A stretch of DNA of 15,287 nt from UBA3792 sp045114775 (GTDB taxonomy: Bacteria > Bacillota > Clostridia > Christensenellales > CAG-138), in the NCBI GenBank assembly GCA_045114775.1, contig JBGULC010000038.1, positions 1 through 15,287 of the forward strand. Direction: 5' to 3'. Shown here one piece after another: positions 7,972-15,287 of this stretch. The notes under the pieces were generated by a model that had not been told where the DNA came from, made no database searches, and saw only the letters and a list, made by a program, of their open reading frames with translations. Position 1 is the stretch's first letter. Each line of letters starts with the position of its first letter. The position numbers and the translations under genes were made by a program.

Positions 7972-9801
7972 GTGCAAACAGCCGCACCCACACGCGCCAT
8001 GAAGCGGCGCATTCGGCTCAATAAGCTGAAAACGTTTTTCTCAAAACCGCAAAATATCATCCTTCTGGTGCTTGGCATTATTCTGACCGTCACGACCGTC
8101 GCGCCGATCATCGCGATCGTCCGGGATACGATCCTGATCCATCCGGGCACGATCGACGCGCATCTGACCGGCGAGTCGGAAGGATATACGCTCGTCAACT
8201 ATATCGATCTGTTCACCTCGGGACTTGCCAAACAGAACCTGTGGACGCCGCTTCTGAACACGGTGCTTTTGTCCACCATTTCCTGCGTGGTGTCGATCGT
8301 ATTCGGCGGACTCTTTGCGTTTTTGGTTACCAGAACCAATCTCAAGTTTCGGAAATATTTAAGCTCCATCTTCATCTTCCCGTATATCATGCCGCAGTGG
8401 ACGCTGGCGATCGTCTGGAAGAACCTCTTCTACTCGAACGCCGTCACGCACACCTCGGACGGTCTTTTGGCCTCGGTATTCCACCTTCAGATGCCCGGCT
8501 GGTGGTGTCAGGGGCTGTTCCCCTCCGCGATGGTGCTGGGTCTGCACTACGCGCCGTTTGCGTACATTCTGATCGGCGGCATCTTCCGCAACATGGACGC
8601 GAACCTCGAAGAAGCGGCGACGATCCTCGATACGCCGCGCTGGAAGACGATGTTCCGCATCACGCTCCCGATGATCAAGCCCGCGATCCTGTCGACGGTG
8701 CTGCTGGTCTTCGGCAGCGCGATGGGCAGCTATCCTGTCCCGCACTATCTGAACCTTGAAACGCTGTCCACGAAGTACATTTCGCTGAACAGCAAATATA
8801 CCGGTGAAGCGAGTATCCTTGCGATCATCATGATGATCTTCGGCATCGCGATCCTGCTTGCCAACCAGCTCACCCTGAAGAGCCGCAAGAGCTATACGAC
8901 CGTGACCGGCAAATCGGGACAGATCTCCCGGTTCAATCTCGGCAAGCTGGGCAAGTACGTGATCGGCGTGATCTTCATCGTCATCACGTTCTTCACGAGC
9001 ATCTACCCCATCATCTCGTTCGCGTTTGAAACGTTCCTGCCGAACCCGGGCGATTACAGCTTCCTGTACACCGGAAACGTGCAGAATCTGACGGCCAAGT
9101 GGTGGCTCACCGCTGAAAACGTCACCGAGAACGGCATGTACGGTCAGCAGGGCATGCTGTACAACAGCACGATCTGGCATGCCTACGGCGGCACGCTGCT
9201 CGTCTCCTTCGCCTGCGCGCTGACCGCCGGCACGATCGGTACGCTGATCGGCTATGCCGTCAGCAAGAACCGCAGATCGAAGTGGGCGAACTACGTCAAC
9301 AACATAGCGTTCCTGCCGTATTTGATGCCTTCCATCGCGGTCGGCGTCGCGTTCTTCATTCTGTTCTCGAACAAGTACGTCAATCTCTACAACACCTACT
9401 GGCTGCTGATCATCGTCGGTACCGTCAAGTATATCCCGTTCGCCAGCCGCGCGTCGCTGAACTCCATGCTGCAGCTGTCGGGCGAGATCGAGGAGGCGGC
9501 GATCATTCAGGATATTCCGTGGTTCAAGCGCATGTTCCGCATCATCGTGCCGATCCAGAAATCCTCGATCATCAGCGGATTTATGCTGCCGTTTATGACG
9601 TGTCTTCGTGAATTGTCCCTGTTCATGCTTCTCTGTACGCAGGGCTACATCCTCTCCACGACGCTGGACTATTTCGATGAAATGGGTCTGTACGCGTTCT
9701 CAAGCGGTATCAACCTGATCCTGGTCGTCACGATCCTGATCTGCAACACAGTCGTCAACAAACTCACCGGCGCAAGCCTGGATGAAGGCATCGGAGGTTA
9801 A
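7972..9801 (+). CDS. ABC importer permease, two fused transmembrane domains
   Basis: This 609-residue inner-membrane protein holds two homologous permease units in one chain, like FbpB-type importers, so one copy can form the whole channel. I see about six membrane helices in each half (roughly 28-300 and 328-597). Each half has the EAA loop that contacts the ATPase: EEAATILDTPRWKTMFRITL (213-232) and EEAAIIQDIPWFKRMFRIIV (507-526). In both loops the usually conserved Gly is replaced by Asp (219, 514), which points to a shared peculiarity of this transporter group. The start is GTG at 7972, supported by GGGAGG five bases upstream. The stop is four bases before the ATPase start, so the two are translated together. 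The substrate is not evident. Confidence 0.92.
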   Translation: MQTAAPTRAMKRRIRLNKLKTFFSKPQNIILLVLGIILTVTTVAPIIAIVRDTILIHPGTIDAHLTGESEGYTLVNYIDLFTSGLAKQNLWTPLLNTVLLSTISCVVSIVFGGLFAFLVTRTNLKFRKYLSSIFIFPYIMPQWTLAIVWKNLFYSNAVTHTSDGLLASVFHLQMPGWWCQGLFPSAMVLGLHYAPFAYILIGGIFRNMDANLEEAATILDTPRWKTMFRITLPMIKPAILSTVLLVFGSAMGSYPVPHYLNLETLSTKYISLNSKYTGEASILAIIMMIFGIAILLANQLTLKSRKSYTTVTGKSGQISRFNLGKLGKYVIGVIFIVITFFTSIYPIISFAFETFLPNPGDYSFLYTGNVQNLTAKWWLTAENVTENGMYGQQGMLYNSTIWHAYGGTLLVSFACALTAGTIGTLIGYAVSKNRRSKWANYVNNIAFLPYLMPSIAVGVAFFILFSNKYVNLYNTYWLLIIVGTVKYIPFASRASLNSMLQLSGEIEEAAIIQDIPWFKRMFRIIVPIQKSSIISGFMLPFMTCLRELSLFMLLCTQGYILSTTLDYFDEMGLYAFSSGINLILVVTILICNTVVNKLTGASLDEGIGG

Positions 9802-9805
9802 TGAT

Positions 9806-11440
9806 ATGCCGAAAATCGTATTGGAAAACATCACGAAGCGTTGGAAGAAATTCTACGCTGTCGAAAATCTGAATCTCGTTATCGAAGACAACGCGTTCGT
9901 CACGCTGCTCGGTCCGTCCGGCTGCGGCAAAACGACGACGCTCCGCATGATCGCGGGCCTCGAAACACCGACCGAAGGTCGCATTACGATCGGCGACAGA
10001 GTTGTGTTCGACAGTGCTGCGGGCATCAACGTCCCGGCCAACAAGCGCAAGGTCGGCTTCCTGTTCCAGAACTATGCGCTGTGGCCCAACATGACCGTTT
10101 ACGACAACATCGCATTCGGTCTCAAAAACATCAACGAGCCGAAGGAAACCTTCGACTTCAGCGCCAAAGCCACTGCGCGCATGATCGAGATTCTCAAGGA
10201 TCCGAAGGGTGTCGCGGACGTCATCAACGACTGCCGTGACAAGAGCGGCACGGTCGACAAAAAGAAAGCGTACATCAAGCTGATCGACGCCTATACGATC
10301 TCCATGATGAGCGCAAAGACGCTGCTCGGCTACAATCTGCAGAACGATACTTCCAAAGCGGATTCGATCATAAAAGAGCTTAAAACGAAGCTCGACAACG
10401 CGATCGCCGCGCACAAAGCCAAGGGCGAAGCACTCGACGAGGACTTTCGCGTGCTGAAGGGCGGCAAACCGATCGTCGTCAAGCGCAAGCTCTGCAAGGA
10501 AGAGATCGACCTTGCCGTCCGCAGAGTATCCCGCATCGTCAAGATCGGCATGTTCATGGACCGCTACCCCGCGGAACTGTCCGGCGGTCAGCAGCAGCGT
10601 GTCGCAATCGCAAGAACGCTTGCGCCGGAACCGAGCGTGCTGTTCATGGATGAACCGCTTTCAAACCTCGACGCAAAGCTGCGTCTTGAGATGCGTTACG
10701 AACTGCAGCGTCTGCACGTGGAAACCGGCAGCACCTTCGTTTATGTCACGCACGACCAGATGGAAGCAATGACGCTCGCGACCTCGATCTGCCTGATCAA
10801 CAACGGTGTGCTGCAGCAGTACGAACCGCCGCTGACGGTCTATAACCGTCCGAACAATCTGTTTGTCGCGGACTTCGTCGGCAATCCGTCGATCAACTTC
10901 ATCGAGACGCACGGCGAACAAAACGCCGACGGCAGTATTGCGCTGACGCTGCTCGGCGACAATCATGTGACGTTCCGTCCGAACGATCAGGTCTCGATCG
11001 CGAGATGGAACCTTATGCGTGACGAGTCGATCGAAGCCGAGAACGCACGCCGTGCCATGCTTGCAAAACAGAAGGGCTATGTGGAAAAGGGCAACAAGGA
11101 CGAGGTCTTCCGCTACAACATTGCCCGCGTCGAAGAGGTCGATACCTCCATCGAAGACGCACCGGTCATCCGTGACGGCGATTTCGTGCTCGGCGTTCGT
11201 CCGGAATTCATCCGTCTTGCGGACGACGGCATCGACGGCGAGATCTACGGCGCGATGCCCACCGGTATGGAATCCACGCTGAAGATCCGTGTCGGCGAGT
11301 TTCTGCTCACCGGCGTCGTGTTCGGCGGCACGGTCTACACGATCGGCAGCGCGACGCATATCCACTTTGACGGCGACGCGATCATGCTGTTCGACCGTAA
11401 GTCGGGACGCTACATCACGTCCGGCTCGATCAAAATCTGA
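9806..11440 (+). CDS. ABC importer ATPase with two large insertions
   Basis: This 544-residue cytosolic ATPase energises the importer. All motifs are intact: Walker A GPSGCGKT (36-43), Q-loop Gln88, signature LSGGQ (258-262), Walker B VLFMDEP (278-284), D-loop SNLDA (286-290), and the switch His316. The C-terminal half holds a TOBE-like regulatory domain with the usual GVRPE (463-467). It is far longer than the 350-370 residues normal for MalK/PotA/FbpC relatives. The Q-loop to signature distance is 170 residues instead of about 52 in E. coli MalK, so roughly residues 111-228 are an insertion, Lys-rich and mostly predicted helical. A second charged insertion lies around 399-445. The reading frame continues on both sides, so this is not a frameshift. 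The ATG at 9806 is chosen over one 24 bases upstream because GGAGG (9793-9797) is correctly spaced. Confidence 0.93.
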   Translation: MPKIVLENITKRWKKFYAVENLNLVIEDNAFVTLLGPSGCGKTTTLRMIAGLETPTEGRITIGDRVVFDSAAGINVPANKRKVGFLFQNYALWPNMTVYDNIAFGLKNINEPKETFDFSAKATARMIEILKDPKGVADVINDCRDKSGTVDKKKAYIKLIDAYTISMMSAKTLLGYNLQNDTSKADSIIKELKTKLDNAIAAHKAKGEALDEDFRVLKGGKPIVVKRKLCKEEIDLAVRRVSRIVKIGMFMDRYPAELSGGQQQRVAIARTLAPEPSVLFMDEPLSNLDAKLRLEMRYELQRLHVETGSTFVYVTHDQMEAMTLATSICLINNGVLQQYEPPLTVYNRPNNLFVADFVGNPSINFIETHGEQNADGSIALTLLGDNHVTFRPNDQVSIARWNLMRDESIEAENARRAMLAKQKGYVEKGNKDEVFRYNIARVEEVDTSIEDAPVIRDGDFVLGVRPEFIRLADDGIDGEIYGAMPTGMESTLKIRVGEFLLTGVVFGGTVYTIGSATHIHFDGDAIMLFDRKSGRYITSGSIKI

Positions 11441-11458
11441 TGACCGGAAAAAAGAATC

Positions 11459-11495
11459 AAAAAAAGACCCGGCTGCACAACGCTGCCGGGTCTTT
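11459..11495 (-). terminator. Terminator of the inositol operon, also usable by the ABC operon
   Basis: AAAGACCCGGC (11463-11473) pairs with GCCGGGTCTTT (11485-11495), a perfect 11-bp stem with an 11-base loop. On the - strand it is followed by seven T (11465-11459), a classic terminator 12 bases after the iolD stop. On the + strand the tail is only CTTT, so it probably ends the ABC operon transcript less efficiently. Confidence 0.9.
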
Positions 11496-11507
11496 CGGGT
11501 TCGGAAC

Positions 11508-13430
11508 TCAATACTTTCTTGCGTCTTTCACATGTTCAAGGTGATCCTCGTAAGCAGCGAGGTTTCCCGGATTTTCGGAGACCTCCGTATCGCCGACGCG
11601 CCACCAGGAGCCGTAGCCGTCGGTCATGGATTTCGGCAGCACGCGGATGTCGAACACGACCGGAACGCCCTCGATCTTCTTGGCTTCTTTGATCGCCGCC
11701 TTCATTTCTTCGATCGTATGGATCGTGAACGAACGGCAGCCGTAGCCCTCGGCGATCTTTGCAAAGTCGACCGGGATGAACGTGCCGGAATGCGCGCCGT
11801 CGTCGCCGCGAAAGCGCAGCTCGGTGCACAGCGTATCGTTGCCGTGACCGACCTGCAGGTTGTTGATGCAGCCGAACGAGGCGTTGTTGAACACGCAGAC
11901 GTTGATCTTCTTGTGCTCCTGCACCGCGGTCAGAAGCTCGCTGTGCAGCATGATGAAGCTGCCGTCGCCGACCATGGCATAGACGTCGCGATCGCCGATC
12001 GCATACTTGACGCCGAGCGCGCCGGAGACCTCGTAGCCCATGCACGAGTAGCCGTATTCCATGTTGTAGGTGTCCACGCCGCGCGCGCACCACATGCGCT
12101 GCATGTCGCCCGGGAGCGACCCAGACGAACCGATCGCCACATCCTCGGGATCAATCGCAAAGTTGATCGCGCCGAGCACCGCAGTCTGGGTGAGATCGGC
12201 TTGCATGTCTTCGGCAAAGCGATCCGCGCTCTTTGCGTTTGCATCGTTGACCTCGGGAACATAGCCCTCGCCGTAGGCGGTGTGATGCAGCCGGTCGAGC
12301 TCCCTGAACCACCGGTCGCGCGCGTCTTTGACCTCGGTCGTGTACGGCGCGCGATAGCCGTCCAATGCGGCAAGCAGCACGGGCAGCGCACGCTTGGCGT
12401 CCGCAATCACCGGAACGGCGTCCATCTTGTACGCCTGGAATTCGCTGACGTTGATGTTCACAAACTTCGCGTCGTCACGGAACAGCCATTTCGACGCGGT
12501 TGTGAAGTCCGTATAACGCGTACCGACGCCGATGACGACGTCCGCTTCCTTGGCGATCTCGTTTGCGGCGGAGCAGCCGGTCACGCCGATGCCGCCGAGG
12601 TTGAGTTCGTGGTCATAAGGGATTGCGCTCTTGCCCGCCTGCGTCTCGCCGAACGGGATGCCCGTTGCTTCGGCAAACGCCCTGAACTCCGCATGCGCCT
12701 CGCTGTAACGGACGCCGCCGCCGCAGATCAGAAGCGGCTTTCTCGCGGCTTTGATGACCTTCGCCGCCTCCTCGATCGCCTCCGCTTCGGGCAGGCGTCG
12801 CGCCAGACGCCAGACACGCTTCATAAAGAAGCTCTCCGGATAGTCGTACGCTTCGCCCTCGACGTCCTGCGGAATCGCAATGCAGACCGCGCCGGTGTTC
12901 GCGGGATCGGTCAGCACGCGGAACGCGGAGATCATCGCGCTCATCAGCTGCTCGGGACGAACAATGCGGTCCCAGTAGCGGCAGACCGCGCGGAACGCGT
13001 CGTTCGTCGAGATCGAAAGATCGTTGACCTGCTCGATCTGCTGCAGCACCGGATCGGGTTGACGGCAGGCATAAACGTCGCCGGGCAGGATCAGCACCGG
13101 AATGTTGTTGGCGGTCGCCGTCGCGGCGGCGGTCACCATATTGGCGGCGCCGGGTCCCACGGACGAGGTCACCGCGATGATCTTTTTGCGCTTCATTTGC
13201 TTGGCAAAGGCAACGGCGGTGTGCGCCATGCCCTGCTCGTTCTTGCCCTGCCACACTTTGAGACGGCGCGTCTCCTGCCGAAGCGCCTGACCGAGCCCTA
13301 CCACGTTGCCGTGTCCCGGCAGCATGATCACGCCCTCGACGAACGGGAGCTCCTTGCCGTCATAGGCGATATACTGGTTTTCCAAAAAGCGCACCAGCGC
13401 CTGCGCCATGGTGAGTCGTACGGTTTTCAT
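11508..13430 (-). CDS. iolD: 3D-(3,5/4)-trihydroxycyclohexane-1,2-dione acylhydrolase
   Basis: This 640-residue thiamine-diphosphate enzyme opens the ring of the diketo-inositol made by IolE, giving 5-deoxy-glucuronic acid. It has the three-domain acetolactate synthase-like layout: an N-terminal domain with the catalytic Glu65 in GKNEQGMAH (62-70), a central domain (about 215-355), and a C-terminal cofactor domain with the GDGS...NN motif (488-491 to 515-516). Near the C-terminus, VGDTEVSE and GYGSWWRVGD are typical of IolD. Length matches the family. The ATG has AGGAGGG just upstream, and 15 bases separate it from the iolB stop, so it is the last gene of the malic enzyme-iolE-iolB-iolD operon. 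Confidence 0.96.
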   Translation of the reverse strand: MKTVRLTMAQALVRFLENQYIAYDGKELPFVEGVIMLPGHGNVVGLGQALRQETRRLKVWQGKNEQGMAHTAVAFAKQMKRKKIIAVTSSVGPGAANMVTAAATATANNIPVLILPGDVYACRQPDPVLQQIEQVNDLSISTNDAFRAVCRYWDRIVRPEQLMSAMISAFRVLTDPANTGAVCIAIPQDVEGEAYDYPESFFMKRVWRLARRLPEAEAIEEAAKVIKAARKPLLICGGGVRYSEAHAEFRAFAEATGIPFGETQAGKSAIPYDHELNLGGIGVTGCSAANEIAKEADVVIGVGTRYTDFTTASKWLFRDDAKFVNINVSEFQAYKMDAVPVIADAKRALPVLLAALDGYRAPYTTEVKDARDRWFRELDRLHHTAYGEGYVPEVNDANAKSADRFAEDMQADLTQTAVLGAINFAIDPEDVAIGSSGSLPGDMQRMWCARGVDTYNMEYGYSCMGYEVSGALGVKYAIGDRDVYAMVGDGSFIMLHSELLTAVQEHKKINVCVFNNASFGCINNLQVGHGNDTLCTELRFRGDDGAHSGTFIPVDFAKIAEGYGCRSFTIHTIEEMKAAIKEAKKIEGVPVVFDIRVLPKSMTDGYGSWWRVGDTEVSENPGNLAAYEDHLEHVKDARKY

Positions 13431-13445
13431 AGGTCCCTCCTGTGT

Positions 13446-14237
13446 TCAAGCTTGAAAGATATGTTCGTTCGCGTCCGGCTTCCAGAGCCAACTGTGCTCC
13501 GGATCGTCGATACGCGTCTTTCTCCACGGATCGCCGGGAAGATGGCGGATCGCCCAGGCATAGCACATGGCGTAGCCCGGCGCGCAAACCTGCGAATGGA
13601 AGCCGTGGCGGATCGTCGCCATGCCGTTGTGTTCGGTCTTGTAGATCTCGCCGTTACTGAATCCCGCGCCGAAGCCCTGCGGATGATCGAACCGATAGAA
13701 ATACACCTCCGGCTGCGGATGATGATGCGGCGGATAGCTCGACCAGCGACCCGGGAAGTTCAGCACCTCCCCCAGCACCATGTTCGAGAACGGCGCGTTG
13801 TCGTAGTCGAAGAACGTCTTGATCTCGCGGCGCATGCAACCCATCAGCTCGCCGTTCGCGCCCGCGTGCTGTACCTGCACCGTTTCCGGCGTGTACAGAA
13901 CCGGCTCGTAGTCGCGGTCGTTGTCCGTCTGCTGGATAAACAGCTCCGCGTGCGATTTCGCTTCGATCCCGATGCGCACTCTGCGCGGCGACAGCAGGCA
14001 GGTTCCCTCGTACCGGAAGCAGTCGGGCCGGTCCGCTTCGACGGTTTTGCCCGCCCAGCTGAGCACGACCTTACCCGCAAACAGCAGGACCGCCGTCTCC
14101 TTGTCCGGCTCGTCGATCACGTATGTGTCGCCCGGCTCCAGAACAAGCAGCCCGATGTCCATCAGCATCCCGTAATCGTCGACCTTGGTATCGATATACG
14201 CGTTGTAGCCGCGCTGCAGCTCTTTTTTGAAATACAT
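13446..14237 (-). CDS. iolB: 5-deoxy-glucuronate isomerase
   Basis: This 263-residue cupin-type isomerase converts 5-deoxy-glucuronic acid to 2-deoxy-5-keto-gluconic acid, the step after IolD. The core signature is SSYPPHHHPQPEVYFYRF (166-183), whose His and Glu residues bind the metal, followed by GFHSQVCAPGYAMCYAW (212-228) with a further His. The distal half is shorter than in Bacillus IolB: the acidic loop that usually separates the HKH and Glu-Tyr-Tyr parts is reduced to a Pro-Gln-Pro link. The ATG at 14237 (MYFKKEL) is chosen over an upstream start at 14294, because AAGGAG lies eight bases before it and the longer version would overlap iolE. That ribosome binding site overlaps the iolE stop codon, which suggests translational coupling. 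Confidence 0.93.
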   Translation of the reverse strand: MYFKKELQRGYNAYIDTKVDDYGMLMDIGLLVLEPGDTYVIDEPDKETAVLLFAGKVVLSWAGKTVEADRPDCFRYEGTCLLSPRRVRIGIEAKSHAELFIQQTDNDRDYEPVLYTPETVQVQHAGANGELMGCMRREIKTFFDYDNAPFSNMVLGEVLNFPGRWSSYPPHHHPQPEVYFYRFDHPQGFGAGFSNGEIYKTEHNGMATIRHGFHSQVCAPGYAMCYAWAIRHLPGDPWRKTRIDDPEHSWLWKPDANEHIFQA

Positions 14238-14247
14238 GGTTCGCTCC

Positions 14248-15156
14248 TTACAGTCCGGTGTGCTCTTTGATATAGCGGCGACCCTTGATCGCATATTCCA
14301 GCGGATTCGCCTTTGCGGGGTCCTGTTCCGCTTCCACCAGAAGCCAGCCTTCGTATTGTGCGTCGGAGAGGACCTTGAACACGGGATCGAAGTCCACGTC
14401 GCCGTCGCCCGGCACGGTGAACGCGCCGTTGCGAACCGCGGTCAAAAAGCTCCAGTCGTTCTCCCGCGCAAGCTGCACGACCGGAAGGCGCATGTCTTTG
14501 AGATGCACATGTCCTACGCGATCGACGTACTTCTTCAGCATCGAAAGCGGATCCTCACCCGCGAAGGTGAAATGACCGGTGTCGTAGCACAGGAAGACAT
14601 AGCGCGGGTCGGTGTTCGCCATCATGCGGTCGGTCTCCTCGGCAGTCTGCACGACGGTACCCATGTGATGGTGGAAGCACAGCTTGAAACCGCGTTCAAC
14701 CGCGATCTTGCCGAGCGCGTCAAGTCCTTTTGTGAAACGGTCCCATTCGGCGTCGTTCATCACATACTTGTGATTGCCGGTCAAAATCGGCGTATCGACC
14801 TGACCCTGAATCGAATAACTCTGCTCCGAAACGTTGATGCGGTTCGCGCCGACAGCGGCAAGGAAATCGAGCTCTCTTGTAAAATCCGCGATATTTTCTT
14901 CAAGCGGCTTTGTCAGCAAAAACGACGAGAACCAGCGGCTTGCGATGCGCATACCGCGCAGATCCAGCTCCCACTTGAGTTCCTTCGGGTCCTTCGGGTA
15001 CTTGTTGCCGATCTCACAGCCCGTAAAGCCCGCCAGCGCCATTTCGCTGACGGTCTGCCGGAACGTGTTTTCCGCGCCGAGCTCCGGCATGTCGTCGTTG
15101 CACCAGCCGATCGGGGCGATGCCCAACTTTACTTTTTCCGAATCAAACATTGCCAT
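14248..15156 (-). CDS. iolE: Inosose (2-keto-myo-inositol) dehydratase
   Basis: This 302-residue TIM-barrel enzyme of the xylose isomerase/AP endonuclease 2 fold removes water from 2-keto-myo-inositol (scyllo-inosose), producing the diketo compound used by IolD. Family motifs: GIAPIGWCNDDMPELG (12-27), FHHHMGT (161-167), DTGHFTFAG (192-200), GHVHLKD (215-221) and VEAEQDP (274-280), the last carrying metal-binding Glu residues. Length is normal. The ATG has AAAGGAG nine bases upstream, and 13 bases separate it from the malic enzyme stop codon. The inositol dehydrogenase (iolG), kinase (iolC), aldolase (iolJ) and regulator genes are not in the window; they may lie further right. Confidence 0.95.
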   Translation of the reverse strand: MAMFDSEKVKLGIAPIGWCNDDMPELGAENTFRQTVSEMALAGFTGCEIGNKYPKDPKELKWELDLRGMRIASRWFSSFLLTKPLEENIADFTRELDFLAAVGANRINVSEQSYSIQGQVDTPILTGNHKYVMNDAEWDRFTKGLDALGKIAVERGFKLCFHHHMGTVVQTAEETDRMMANTDPRYVFLCYDTGHFTFAGEDPLSMLKKYVDRVGHVHLKDMRLPVVQLARENDWSFLTAVRNGAFTVPGDGDVDFDPVFKVLSDAQYEGWLLVEAEQDPAKANPLEYAIKGRRYIKEHTGL

Positions 15157-15169
15157 GGTCTTTCTCCTT

Positions 15170-15287
15170 TCAGATTCTTGCTACGCCGCTGCGTCTTGCG
15201 GCCTCTGCGACCGCCGCCGCGACCGCCTTGCCCACGCGCGGGTCGAAGGCTTTCGGAATGATATAGTCCGGGGAAAGCTCCTCGTCG
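15170..15287 (-). CDS. Malic enzyme, C-terminal end (partial)
   Basis: The last 38 residues of a protein enter from the right edge and end at TGA (15170-15172). The segment LSPDYIIPKAFDPRV, followed by an Ala/Val-rich helix and SGVARI, matches the conserved end of bacterial NAD(P)-dependent malic enzymes (for comparison, Bacillus YtsJ ends with a closely similar IIP-FD-RV...VA-AVA-AA--GVAR pattern). The enzyme decarboxylates malate oxidatively to pyruvate. It is codirectional with iolE and only 13 bases away, and the iolE ribosome binding site lies in that gap, so the two are almost certainly cotranscribed. Cofactor preference cannot be judged from this fragment. Confidence 0.82.
   Translation of the reverse strand, partial: DEELSPDYIIPKAFDPRVGKAVAAAVAEAARRSGVARI

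Noticed and set aside
5775..8198. 807-residue open frame on the - strand
   Set aside because: It runs through the HAD gene in another frame, across both divergent promoters and antisense to the binding protein and permease; not a plausible protein.
7972..9801. Permease as an artefactual fusion of two genes
   Set aside because: No internal ribosome binding site or stop remnant was seen, and tandem permeases are well known in the Fe3+-type importers.
10136..10489. ATPase insertion as a frameshift or assembly error
   Set aside because: The frame is continuous, codon use matches the flanks, and the Q-loop before and signature after are in one frame. A genuine insertion is the simpler reading.
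11289..14270. 993-residue open frame on the + strand
   Set aside because: It lies antisense to iolD and iolB, is Arg/His/Asp-rich low-complexity in composition, has no recognisable domain, and arises because GC-rich codons leave few stops on the opposite strand.
14238..14294. Longer iolB start overlapping iolE
   Set aside because: No good ribosome binding site was seen for it, and it would add 19 residues unlike IolB. The internal ATG has a well-spaced AAGGAG.

Overview
The window reads as chromosomal DNA of a moderately GC-rich Gram-positive anaerobe, most likely a gut-type member of the Clostridia (Bacillota). This is inferred from strong AGGAGG-type ribosome binding sites, a lipobox-type binding protein, sortase-less membrane-anchored surface proteins, a K+-dependent type membrane pyrophosphatase and compact codirectional operons. 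No species is claimed. There are no RNA genes, insertion sequences, phage genes or CRISPR arrays, and no gene-free stretch longer than about 200 bases.

Layout. (1) 1-3250, + strand: the tail of an unrecognised gene, then a large secreted, membrane-anchored metallophosphoesterase with a GLUG-like repeat region, ending at a strong terminator. (2) 3261-5504, + strand: a 14-bp perfect palindrome resembling a LacI-family operator, followed by a membrane ion-pumping pyrophosphatase (hppA) and a terminator. (3) 5519-6355, - strand: a Cof-type HAD phosphatase. It is read from a near-consensus promoter that lies back to back with (4) an equally good + strand promoter driving a three-gene ABC importer at 6558-11440: lipoprotein binding protein, fused double permease, and an ATPase carrying two large insertions. 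A perfect 12-bp hairpin separates the binding protein gene from the permease gene. (5) 11459-15287, - strand: the distal part of a myo-inositol catabolic operon in the order malic enzyme (C-terminal end only), iolE, iolB, iolD, closing at a terminator that faces the ABC operon.

How the genes may work together. IolE, IolD and IolB catalyse consecutive steps of myo-inositol breakdown (inosose to diketo-inositol, ring opening to 5-deoxyglucuronate, isomerisation to the 2-keto acid). Oddly, a malic enzyme gene sits directly upstream in the same tight operon. The ABC importer is of the Fe3+/polyamine/phosphonate-like architecture, not of the sugar (CUT2) type known for inositol, so its substrate is open; it lies next to the inositol genes but is convergent with them. 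The most unusual thing in the window is the importer ATPase: about 118 extra residues between Q-loop and signature motif and about 50 more in the C-terminal regulatory domain, with all catalytic motifs intact.
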